Assembly (NCBI GenBank): GCA_964388085.1
Contig: CAYLZW010000020.1
Coordinates: 1-38,955, forward strand
Reading direction: 5' to 3'
Length of the DNA: 38,955 nucleotides
DNA from: CAYLZW01 sp964388085
GTDB lineage: Bacteria > Myxococcota > UBA727 > CAYLZW01
The position numbers and the translations under genes were made by a program. Below, one piece after another: positions 24,811 to 33,900 of the stretch (positions are counted from its first letter, which is position 1; the number at the start of each line of letters is the position of its first letter). Under the pieces are notes generated by a model, which was not told where the DNA came from, did not search any database, and saw nothing but the letters and a program-made list of their open reading frames with translations.

Positions 24811-25262
24811 ACCTCGAATTCGACCCAACCCGAGTCCGGGTCGTTGCCGCTCGTGTCGAGGCCGGCGCGCGCGTGCCAGAGGTGTTGGATGATGTTGCCG
24901 TAGAAGCTCGGCAGCGCGTCCCCGGGCAGCGTGATCTCGCCTTCCCAGGTGTACTCGCCGCCCTCCTCGAGCTGCTGCGCGCCGGCGAGGTCGATCTCGA
25001 GGTTGACGCGCTCATAGGACGAGCGGGCGTGCTCACGATCGAGATCGCCGTCCCGCTCGCGCTCGAGGTAGGTGGCCGTGGCGTGCTCCTCCGAGGACAG
25101 CTCGAGGTAGACGCGGCGTACGCTGAGTTTCGTCTCTGCGCGCGCGCGCACGACGACGGGCAGCGGGCGGCCGAGCTCTCCTTCGGCGATCTCGACCTGC
25201 ACGGTGGCGCCGCCGCCGGTGATGCTGTTCTTCACGGACTTCAGCTTGTCGAGCAGCCCCAT
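24804..25262 (-). CDS. Spo0M-like (arrestin-fold) protein
   Basis: 152 residues from ATG 25262 with GGAGG five bases upstream, better than the longer frame at 25292. MGLLDKLKSVKNSITGGGAT then a beta-rich sequence (VQVEIAEGELGRPLPVVVRA; RRVYLELSSEEHATATY; EEGGEYTWEGEITLPGDALP; WHARAGLD) matches the arrestin-like sandwich of SpoOM proteins. It is shorter than Bacillus Spo0M (single arrestin-like unit). Family members are reported in sporulation control and cytoskeleton-like roles; the function here is unknown. Cytoplasmic. Confidence 0.6.
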   Translation of the reverse strand: MGLLDKLKSVKNSITGGGATVQVEIAEGELGRPLPVVVRARAETKLSVRRVYLELSSEEHATATYLERERDGDLDREHARSSYERVNLEIDLAGAQQLEEGGEYTWEGEITLPGDALPSFYGNIIQHLWHARAGLDTSGNDPDSGWVEFEVY

Positions 25263-25404
25263 GCGCGCCTCCGGGTTTTGGGTGTGCCCCACCCTGCGAT
25301 AGCCCTCGACGCGGGGTCAACCCCACCGGTCGAGCCGCGCTGCTTCCCGAGCCCGCCGTAACAGTCTAGAGCGGAGCCCCGTTCGCCCTTCATCGGAGGC
25401 TTCG

Positions 25405-25746
25405 ATGACGCACCGCCCGCACTATTTCCACGAGGACGACCTCGGCGCCTTCGCCGACATCGCCAAGGACGCGCCCGAGCTGGCCAAGAAATTCTTCGCC
25501 TGGTACGGCGCCGTGTTCGAGCCGGGGGCTCTCACCGCGCGCGAGAAGTCGCTCATCGCCCTCGGCGTCGCTCACGCGGTGCAGTGCCCCTACTGCATCG
25601 ACGCCTACTCGAAGGACTGCCTCGAGAAGGGCGCTGACGCCGAGCAGATGATGGAGGCGGTGCACGTCGCTGGCGCCATCCGCGGCGGCGCCTCGCTCGT
25701 GCACGCCGTCCAGATGCGCAACCACGTCGAGAAGCTTACGATGTGA
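25405..25746 (+). CDS. Carboxymuconolactone-decarboxylase-like protein of the ArsS cluster
   Basis: 113 residues from ATG 25405 (GGAGG upstream). The AhpD/CMD-type helical core has CPYC (Cys61, Cys64) in IALGVAHAVQCPYCIDAYSK, with Cys72 nearby; Tyr68 stands where AhpD proteins have His. This wording is that of the small CMD-like protein that accompanies ArsS radical SAM genes in arsenosugar clusters. The Cys pair could do redox or peroxidase-type chemistry. First gene of a probable four-gene operon; its promoter should lie in the 142-base divergent gap (25263-25404), where CGTAACAGTCTAGAGC is a possible -10 area. Confidence 0.8.
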   Translation: MTHRPHYFHEDDLGAFADIAKDAPELAKKFFAWYGAVFEPGALTAREKSLIALGVAHAVQCPYCIDAYSKDCLEKGADAEQMMEAVHVAGAIRGGASLVHAVQMRNHVEKLTM

Positions 25747-25775
25747 TGCGTGACGATTTGACGCGAACAGCAGCC

Positions 25776-25824
25776 GTCGACGAGACGTGTCGACGAGACG
25801 TGTCGACGAGACGTGTAGACGAGG
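25776..25824 (+). repeat. 13-base tandem repeat before arsS
   Basis: GTCGACGAGACGT is repeated exactly three times (25776-25788, 25789-25801, 25802-25814), then partly (GTAGACGAG, 25815-25823). Each unit holds the palindrome GTCGAC. The period is not a multiple of three, and it lies in the 85-base gap between the CMD-like gene and arsS, ending at the arsS ribosome binding site. Confidence 0.9.
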
Positions 25825-25831
25825 CCCTCGC

Positions 25832-26875
<1,044 letters not shown>

Positions 26876-26886
26876 TCTCGGCGGCC

Positions 26887-27735
26887 ATGATGATGGAGCT
26901 CTTGCGTCGGTTGCAGCGGTCCGTCGTCGACCAGGTCGATCCGGAGCTGATCGCGCGCATCGACGCCCTGCCGCGCCAGAACCTCAACGAATTCGGCACC
27001 GACGCGTTCGGCTTCGACCCCGAGACCATCAAGCTCGCGGCGCCGCTCGCGGTCTGGTTCTACCGGAACTACTTCCGCGTCGAGACGCACGGCCTCGAGA
27101 ACGTGCCCGACGGGCGCTTCTTGCTCGTCGGCAACCACTCGGGGCAGCTGCCCTTCGACGCGTTCATGGTGGGCACGAGCGTGCTCGTGGACGCGCCCCG
27201 GCCGCGCCTCGTTCGCAGCATGGTCGAGCGCTGGAGCGCGGAGCTGCCGTTCGTCTCGCACCTGTTCGTGCGCCTCGGTCAGGTGGTCGGTGACCCGTCG
27301 ACGGCGCGGCGGCTGCTCGAGCTCGACGAGGGTGTGCTCGTGTTCCCCGAGGGCGCGCGCGGCATCAACAAGCTGTTCAACCAGCGCTATCAGCTCTCGG
27401 GCTTTGGGCACGGCTTCATGCGCCTCGCCCTCGAGACGCGCGCGCCCATCGTCCCGGTCGCGGTCATCGGCGCCGAAGAGCAGGCGCCCGCCGTCTACGA
27501 CATCAAGCCGCTGGCGAAGGTGCTCGGCTTCCCGGCGCTGCCGGTGATCTTTCCGCAGATCGTGCCGCTGCCGCTGCCGGTCAAGTACCGGCTGTGGTTC
27601 GGTCCGCCGATGGAGTTCGAGGGCGACCCCGACGAGGACGACGAGGTGGTGGCGAGCTACGTGAAGCAGGTGAAGCACACCATCCAGCGCATGATCCAGC
27701 GTGGCCTCGAGGAGCGGCGGGGGATCTTCACATGA
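26887..27735 (+). CDS. Lysophospholipid / glycerol-3-phosphate-type acyltransferase
   Basis: 282 residues from ATG 26887 (ATG at 26890 and 26893 also possible). The PlsC-like motifs are NHSGQLPFD (83-91; His and Asp spaced wider than HX4D, as in a divergent subgroup), VFPEGARG (152-159) and PIVPVAVIGAEEQAP (187-201). It transfers an acyl chain to a hydroxyl of a glycerol lipid at the membrane. There is no predicted full membrane helix; attachment is probably peripheral. The gene starts 11 bases after arsS and overlaps the following SDR gene by 4 bases (ATGA). The tight packing behind arsS suggests a role with the same product. No Shine-Dalgarno; TAGTCT at 26873-26878 ends 8 bases upstream and overlaps the arsS stop. 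Confidence 0.85.
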   Translation: MMMELLRRLQRSVVDQVDPELIARIDALPRQNLNEFGTDAFGFDPETIKLAAPLAVWFYRNYFRVETHGLENVPDGRFLLVGNHSGQLPFDAFMVGTSVLVDAPRPRLVRSMVERWSAELPFVSHLFVRLGQVVGDPSTARRLLELDEGVLVFPEGARGINKLFNQRYQLSGFGHGFMRLALETRAPIVPVAVIGAEEQAPAVYDIKPLAKVLGFPALPVIFPQIVPLPLPVKYRLWFGPPMEFEGDPDEDDEVVASYVKQVKHTIQRMIQRGLEERRGIFT

Positions 27736-28787
27736 GCCCCGCCAAGAAGACGGCGACGGTGTCGTCCGATGAGCGCGGCAAGAAGGCCGGCGCCAAGGAG
27801 GCCGGCGCCAAGAAGGCCGGCGCCAAGAAGGCCGGCGCCAAGAAGGCCGGAAGGCGGAGCGCGTCTCGTCGTCGTCCGCGCGCGCTCGTGACCGGGGCCG
27901 CGGGGGCGCTCGGTCAGCTGCTCGTGCGCAAGCTGCACCGCACGCACGAGGTCATCGGCGTCGATCGGCGCCCGTTCCTCGATCGGCCGAAGGACGTGCA
28001 GCACCACCGCATCGACCTGCGCCGCAAGAGCGCGCTGCTCTTGCTGAAGAAGAAGGTGCCCGACGTCATCATCCACCTCGGCGTCATGCACAACCCGCGC
28101 AAGGAGATGGGGCACGAGGCCTTCCACTACAACCTCGACGTCATGAACCAGGTGCTGAAGCTGTGCGAGCAGCTCAAGGTGCCGAAGTTCGTCTTCTTGT
28201 CGTCGGCGAACCTCTACGGCGCCTCGGCGACGTCGTCGGGCTTCTTGTCCGAGGAGTCGCCGCTGCTCGGCGCCGGCAAGAGCCCCGGTTGGCGCGACCT
28301 CATCTCGCTCGACATGATGGCGCAGTCGTTCTTCTGGAAGCGCCCGGAGATCGAGACCGTCATCCTGCGCCCGGTGCACATCGTCGGGCCGCACCTCAGG
28401 AACGCGCCGACGAACTACCTGCGCAAGGGGGCGATGCCGACCATCCTCGGCTTCGATCCGATGATCCAGGTCATCCACGAGCTCGACGTCATCGAGGCCA
28501 TCGTGGCGGCGACGCGGCCGGGCGTGCGCGGCATCTTCAACATCATCGGCGGCGGGCAGGCGCCGCTCTCCCGGCTCATCCGCGCGCGCGGCGCGACGCA
28601 GGTGCCGATCCCCGAGCCGCTCATGAAGACCGCCGTCGACCGCGCCTTCAAGCTGCGCCTGTCGTCGTTCCCGGCCTCGGAGCTCGACTTCTTGAAGTAC
28701 AGCTGCGTCGTCGACGGGACGCGCGCCCTCTCGGCGCTCGGCTTTCAGCCGAAATACTCGCTGAAAGACACCGTCAACGACGTGTAG
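27732..28787 (+). CDS. Atypical extended SDR with lysine-rich N-terminal tail
   Basis: 351 residues from ATG 27732, coupled to the acyltransferase stop. Residues about 17-47 are a histone-H1-like tail (KKAGAKEAGAKKAGA and similar, then RRSASRRRPR). The Rossmann fold has TGAAGALG (54-61), then VDRR for NAD(P) binding and FVFLSSANLYG. Where extended SDRs have YxxxK this protein reads DLISLDMMAQSFF, so the Tyr and Lys are absent and ordinary epimerase chemistry is doubtful. ILRPVHIVGPHLRNAP and DVIEAIVAATRPGVRGIFNI show the substrate-binding half is otherwise kept. It could be a structural or NAD-sensing member, or use other residues. The last 14 bases overlap the convergent GDPD gene. Confidence 0.8.
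   Translation: MSPAKKTATVSSDERGKKAGAKEAGAKKAGAKKAGAKKAGRRSASRRRPRALVTGAAGALGQLLVRKLHRTHEVIGVDRRPFLDRPKDVQHHRIDLRRKSALLLLKKKVPDVIIHLGVMHNPRKEMGHEAFHYNLDVMNQVLKLCEQLKVPKFVFLSSANLYGASATSSGFLSEESPLLGAGKSPGWRDLISLDMMAQSFFWKRPEIETVILRPVHIVGPHLRNAPTNYLRKGAMPTILGFDPMIQVIHELDVIEAIVAATRPGVRGIFNIIGGGQAPLSRLIRARGATQVPIPEPLMKTAVDRAFKLRLSSFPASELDFLKYSCVVDGTRALSALGFQPKYSLKDTVNDV
27780..27850 (+). repeat. 15-base tandem repeat encoding the KKAGA tail
   Basis: AAGAAGGCCGGCGCC is repeated in frame at 27780, 27795 (one A-to-G change), 27810 and 27825, plus a partial copy at 27840. It encodes KKAGA/KEAGA. Such arrays change length by slippage. Confidence 0.9.
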
Positions 28788-29583
28788 CGCCGCTGCCCGC
28801 GTGCGCGCGAAACACCGGCATGATCGCGCGCGGGTCGTCCGTCATGACGCCGTCCGCGCCGAGCGCGAGCAGCCGGGCGGCCTCCTCGGCGTCGTTGATG
28901 GTCCAGAAGTCCACGCGCAGCCCGAGGCGATGACATTTGCCGAGGAAGCGCTCGCTGTCGAAGCGCAGCGGTCCATAGCGGACGGGGACCTGCGCCGCGT
29001 TACCGCGAGCGAAGGCCGGCAGGCGCCGCAAGAGGCGCTCGGGGACGGACACGAGGCGCGCCAGCTCTCGACGTCCGAGGCCGAGCGGGCCCGGGTAGCC
29101 GGCGTCGCGCACCCACTCGAGCACGTCGCTGTCGAAGCTCGCGAGCAGCACGCGCGCCTGCGCGTCATGGCGCTCGATGAGGCGCAGCACCTCGCGCACG
29201 AGCCGGCGATCGCGCGCCTTCAGGTCCACGTTCAGCGGTAGATCTCGCGTGAGCTCGAGCAGCTCCTCGAACAGCATCACGCCGACGCCTTGGCCGAGCC
29301 AGGGGCGCGCGCCGCTCTCGTCGACGAAGCCGAAGCCGAGGTCCCAGGTGCCGAGCTCCTCGAGGCGGCTGTTCCTGATCTCGCGCGGCGTGTCCGCCAT
29401 GCGCCGCCCGTCGGGATCGTGCGCGACGACGACGTGCTCATCTTGCGTCAGGTGCACATCCGTCTCGATGGCGCTGACGCCGAGCTCGAGCGCGCGCAAG
29501 AACGACGGCAGCGTGTTCTCGGGGCACTCCGCCGGCGCGCCGCGATGACCGTAGAGCCGCGGAGGGTGTCGGTGCGCGTTCAC
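28774..29583 (-). CDS. Glycerophosphodiester phosphodiesterase
   Basis: 269 residues from GTG 29583; longer frames overlap the divergent gene. It hydrolyses glycerophosphodiesters to an alcohol and glycerol 3-phosphate. The family pattern is complete: GHRGAPAECPENTLPSF (His13, Arg14, Glu22), IETDVHLTQDEHVVVAHD (Glu40, Asp42, His55), NVDLKARD and the C-terminal VDFWTINDAEEAARLLALGADGV. No signal peptide, so it is probably cytoplasmic and recycles lipid head groups. There is no ribosome binding site; TATAGT ends 7 bases upstream, so the transcript may be leaderless. Confidence 0.92.
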   Translation of the reverse strand: MNAHRHPPRLYGHRGAPAECPENTLPSFLRALELGVSAIETDVHLTQDEHVVVAHDPDGRRMADTPREIRNSRLEELGTWDLGFGFVDESGARPWLGQGVGVMLFEELLELTRDLPLNVDLKARDRRLVREVLRLIERHDAQARVLLASFDSDVLEWVRDAGYPGPLGLGRRELARLVSVPERLLRRLPAFARGNAAQVPVRYGPLRFDSERFLGKCHRLGLRVDFWTINDAEEAARLLALGADGVMTDDPRAIMPVFRAHAGSGATRR

Positions 29584-29590
29584 CGGCGGG

Positions 29591-29598
29591 ACTATAGT
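29591..29598. promoter_or_regulatory. Symmetric ACTATAGT: shared -10 of two divergent genes
   Basis: ACTATAGT is its own reverse complement and sits inside the 12-base palindrome GGACTATAGTCC (29589-29600) in a gap of only 37 bases. TATAGT reads as a -10 on both strands: plus strand 29593-29598 (for 29621, with GGAGAG before the ATG) and minus strand 29591-29596 (for GTG 29583). No good -35 is present on either side. Confidence 0.5.
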
Positions 29599-29620
29599 CC
29601 GCCGACACGGGAGAGCTCGT

Positions 29621-30913
29621 ATGCGCACCAAAGCCCTTCTCGCCCTCTCGCTCTTCTTCGTGAGCGGCACCTCGCTGCTCGCCTGTAGCTGCACGGAGAG
29701 CCGCCGGGCCATCGTCCAGGCGGTCAGCGACGCGGACAAGTACGAGACCTCCACCGAGGCGGGCCCGGCGTCCGCCAACGCCTCGCCCGCGGCGATGGCC
29801 GGCGCCGGCGAAGCGCTGCGGGGCGACGGCGCCATCGCCATCACCCTCGAGAAGGTGACGGGCGGCTTTCAGCAGCCGACCGACATCCAGTTTCCGCCGG
29901 GCCACGACGACAAGGTGGTCATCCTCGAGAAGGGCGGCGCAGCTTGGCTGGTCGCGCTCACGGGAGCAGGCGGCCAGAAAAAGCAGGTCGAGCGCCGGGA
30001 GCTGTTCCGCGTCGACGTCCGCACGCCGTCCGAGATGGGCCTGCTCGGCGTCGCGTTTCATCCGCGCTTCGCGGACAACGGCCGCTTCTACCTGAACTAC
30101 AACCCCGCGGGCGGCGCGCTGCGCACGCGCGTCGCCGAGTGGCGCATCGATCCGCGGGTGCTCGAGGGCGCGCACGAGGAGAAGCTGCTGCTCGAGGTCG
30201 AGCAGCCCTACCAAAACCATGACGGCGGACAGCTGCAGTTCGGCCCGGACGGCTTCCTCTACATCGGCCTCGGCGACGGCGGCTGGCGCGCGGACCCGAA
30301 GGAGCACGGCCAGAACAAGGGCTCGCTGCTCGGCGCCATGCTGCGCATCGACGTCGACAGGGCCGAGGGCGGCCGCCCGTACGGCATCCCGAAAGACAAC
30401 CCCTTCCTGGCGGAGCAGGGCGCGCGCCCGGAGGTCTGGGCCTACGGTCTGCGCAACCCCTGGCGCTACTCGTTCGACCCCGAGGGTCGCTTGATCGTCG
30501 CTGACGTCGGGCAAGACGCGTGGGAGGAGGTCTCCATCGCCGAGCGCGGCGACAACCTCGGCTGGGACGTCGTCGAGGGCCGCCACTGCTTCGAGCCGCC
30601 GCGTGGCTGCGATCAGAGCGGCATGAAGCCGCCCATCTGGGAGTACTCGCACGACGTCGGCCAGTCGATCACGGGCGGCTACGTGTACACGGGCTCGCGC
30701 GTGCCGGCGCTGCGGGGCCAGTACCTCGTGGCCGACTTCGTACGCGGACAGCTCTGGGCGCTGGCGCTGCCGAGCGATAGTGTGTCAGCTGCAAAAGCGA
30801 CGAAGCTCGGCGTCTTCCCGAAGCTGTGGGTGACCTTCGGCCGAGACCCCGACGGAGAGGTCTGGCTCGCGGACTTCGGCGCCGGCGACATCTTTCGCAT
30901 CGGGCCCGGCTGA
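29621..30913 (+). CDS. PQQ-dependent sugar dehydrogenase-like lipoprotein
   Basis: 430 residues from ATG 29621. Lipobox LLAC with Cys22, so it is anchored outside the cytoplasm. A six-bladed propeller of the glucose/sorbosone dehydrogenase family begins about residue 75: GGFQQPTDIQF, EMGLLGVAFHPRFADNGRFY, QNHDGGQLQFGPDGFLYIGL (His200, equivalent of the catalytic His), WAYGLRNPWRYSFDP, DVGQDAWEEV and GGYVYTGSRVPALRGQYLVADF. Such enzymes oxidise aldoses with PQQ and pass electrons to an acceptor. No pqq genes are in the window; the cofactor or substrate remains inferred. Divergent from GDPD and convergent with the kinase gene (23 bases between stops). Confidence 0.9.
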   Translation: MRTKALLALSLFFVSGTSLLACSCTESRRAIVQAVSDADKYETSTEAGPASANASPAAMAGAGEALRGDGAIAITLEKVTGGFQQPTDIQFPPGHDDKVVILEKGGAAWLVALTGAGGQKKQVERRELFRVDVRTPSEMGLLGVAFHPRFADNGRFYLNYNPAGGALRTRVAEWRIDPRVLEGAHEEKLLLEVEQPYQNHDGGQLQFGPDGFLYIGLGDGGWRADPKEHGQNKGSLLGAMLRIDVDRAEGGRPYGIPKDNPFLAEQGARPEVWAYGLRNPWRYSFDPEGRLIVADVGQDAWEEVSIAERGDNLGWDVVEGRHCFEPPRGCDQSGMKPPIWEYSHDVGQSITGGYVYTGSRVPALRGQYLVADFVRGQLWALALPSDSVSAAKATKLGVFPKLWVTFGRDPDGEVWLADFGAGDIFRIGPG

Positions 30914-30936
30914 ACGCGGGGCTCGTCGAGGCGGCG

Positions 30937-33900
30937 CTACTCGAGCGGCACCGGCGCGCTCGCGAGCGCACGGCGCGCGGGCAGATAGCTCGGGTCCCGC
31001 ACGAAGGCGGCCTGGTAGTGGCGCGTGGCCTCTTCGGCCCGGCCGCGGGCGGCGAGGGCGGCGCCGCGGGCGACGCTGACCTCGACGGTGAAGCGGCCGG
31101 CCGCCTGCAAGCGGTCGAGCCGGGTCTCCGCCGCGCGCGGGCGGAGCGTCGCCTCGATGCGGGCCAGGTACAGGGCGGCCGCCGCTGCCCCGGGCGCGCT
31201 CGCCTCGAGCAGCTGCAGGCGGCGGTAGGCGCGCCGTTCGTCTCCCTCCTCGACGTCGAGGGCGGCGGCATAGAGCAGGGCCACGGGCTGCGTGCGATCC
31301 TTCTTGAGCGCCGCCGAGAGTGCGCGCTCGGCCGCGCGCAGATCGCCCTGGTGGAAGGCGGCCACGCCGCGCACGAGGAGGGACACGAGGCTCGCGCCCG
31401 CGGGCGACAGCTTCGCCGCGCGCTCGTGGTAGAGGTCGTAGGAGGCGCCGCCGAACGGGGCGTCGATGCGCTCGCGATCGCGATCCTGACGAGGGTCTAT
31501 CTCGAGCAGGCCCATCAGCGCGACGCGCGCCGCCTCCTCGTCGTCGCGCTCGAGCGCGAGCAACGCCAACGCCAGCCTCGGCCCCGCGCGCTCGGGCGCG
31601 AGCGCGAGGCTCTGCTGGTACGCCTCCCCGGCGGCCTTTCGCTCACCAGCGCGCAGCTCGAGATCGCCGCGCTCCTGCGCGAGCCGGGCGGCCTCCGGCT
31701 GGCTCGCGGCGAGCGCCTCGGCCGCCTGAAACGCGCGGCGCGCCTCGAGCACGCGGCCGCTCCCCTGGTAGGCGCGCGCCAAGGCGGCCTGCACGATGTC
31801 TTGCCGCGCGGAGCGCCGGGCCAGGTCTTCGGCCACGACGACCGCGTGCTGCGCCTGGCCGAGCTCCGTGAGCAGACGCGCGCGCAGGGCGAGCAGCGGC
31901 GCGCCGTCCGGATCGCTCGCCGCCCGCTTCGACGCCTCCGCGAGTAACGAATCAGCGCGCCGCGCCGCCGCCGGATCCTGCAGCAAGGTGAGCGCGAACA
32001 AGCGGGCGGTCACCGGATCGCCGCTGCTCGCGTAGGCGAGCTCGAGCGCTCGCGTCGCGCGACGCAGCAGGCCGCGCTCGAGCAACGCCGAGGCAAGCTC
32101 GCGCGCCGCGAGCGCGTCCTTCGGCTCCGCTCGGACGCGCGCCTCGAGATGCTTCAGGGCGTCGTCGTGCTGGCCGAGCCGCCGCGTGGCCATGCCGTAC
32201 ACGAGCTTCGCGCGCGTGGAGCCGGGCAAGAGCTGAAGCGCCTTCTGCGCGTGACGCTTGGCCTCCGCCGGCCGGTCGAGCCGGGCCAGCGCCAGCAGCA
32301 GCTGCGTCTCTACGTCGCTGCCGTCGAGCGCCTCGGCGCGCAGCAGCGCGGCCTCGGCCTGTTCCGTCTTGCGCTCGCGCGTCCTGCCGGCGAGCAGCGT
32401 GAGCGCGGCCTGCGCTCGCAGCAGCAGGGCGTCGTCCGCGGCGTCACGCCGGGCGCGCGCGTAGGCGAGCGTGGCCTCCAGCGGCTCGCCGCCGGCCGGC
32501 TGGCCGAGGGCGCGCAGCCAGGCGCGGTTCTCGACGAAGGCCGGCAGCAGCGTCTGGCTCTCCGGCGCCACGAGGAGCCCGAGGCGGAATGCCGCGTCCG
32601 CCTCCTTCCGGCCGAGGACGGTCTCGCGCTTCTGGGCGACGCGGCCGAGCGCGAGCGCCTCGACCTCGCTGGCGGTCGGCACGCCGAGCTCGTTTCGCCA
32701 CTTCGGAAAGTATGCAGCTAGCGGGTGTGGGCCGACCTCGACGCCGGCGGCGGCGCCGAGGAGCGAGAGGCCGCCGAAGAGCGGCTGGAGCCGCGCCTTG
32801 ACGGTCTCCGGAAAGAGCCCAAAGCCAACGCCCGCGGCGGCCGCGGCGGCGAACAACGACAAGAGCGCAACGCGGCGAAAGCGCGAGGACCTGTGCGCGC
32901 CCGTCGCCCGGCCCGTCAGCGGCGCGCCCCGGCGTGACGCGAGCTCGCGCATGAGGAGCGGGTGGCTCTCGAGCGGGCGGAAGGGCTCCCCGAGAGGCGC
33001 GGCCTCGTCGCTGCCGCGCACCGTGCCGGCGCGCACGAGCGCGAGCAGCTCGCGAAACGTCAGCGGTCCCTGGATGGCGCCGCCGCTGCGCACCTGCCAC
33101 TTCACGTCGGGCGCGGGCGCGGCGGGTGCCTCCGGGTAGTGCGTCGGCGCGCCGGGCTGCTTGCGCTCGAGCTCGAGCGGCTCAGCGCCGGCGAGCGGGT
33201 CGGGCGGCGGCCGAAAGGCGCTGGCCGGCAGCGGCCGGGGCGGGAGCCGGGGCTCGGGCTGAAGCTCGGGCCGGGGCTCGGGCTGAAGCTCGGGCTGAAG
33301 CTCGGGCTCGGCGAGGCTCGCAGGCGGCGCGGCGCGCGCCGGCGCCGACGACGCGTCCACGCTCGCCGCCGGCCCGGCGAACGCGGGCGCACCGACGGCC
33401 GCGGGCGGCGGCGGCCACGCGGGGCTCGCTGCGTGTGCGGGGGGCTCGAGCGGCGCGGGCGGGCGCGCGGCCGCAGGCGTCGGTGCGAAAAGCGGCGCCG
33501 CGTCTTGGTTTGTCACTTCGGGAGCTATCGAATCCGGCGCGCTCGGCGGCGGCAGCGAGAAGCGCTGCGTGCTCGCGGCGGTCGGCGCCGACGACGCCTC
33601 GGAGACCGCGGCGAAGGCCTGATCCCAGTCGTCGTCGCTGCTGCCGGCGAGCGCGGCGCCGTGCGCGTTGACCGTCCAGGCGTCGTCCCGCAGCGCGCGC
33701 AGCTCGCCGAGCAGCGCGCCGCCGTCACTCGGGCGCTCGTTCGCGTCCTTGTTGCCGAGGCGCAGCACCAGACGCTCCATGTTGGCGGGCAGCGCGAGCT
33801 GTGGGCGCGCCGACGACGGCGGCGGCAGCGGGCGCTGCAGGTGCTTGACGAGGAGCTCGATGGGAGTGCCGCCGTCGAAGGGTCGCCGCCCGACGAGCAG

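Noticed and set aside
33240..33315. GGGCTGAAGCTC-type repeat
   Set aside because: It is an in-frame ELQP/EPRP linker repeat of the kinase, not a separate element.
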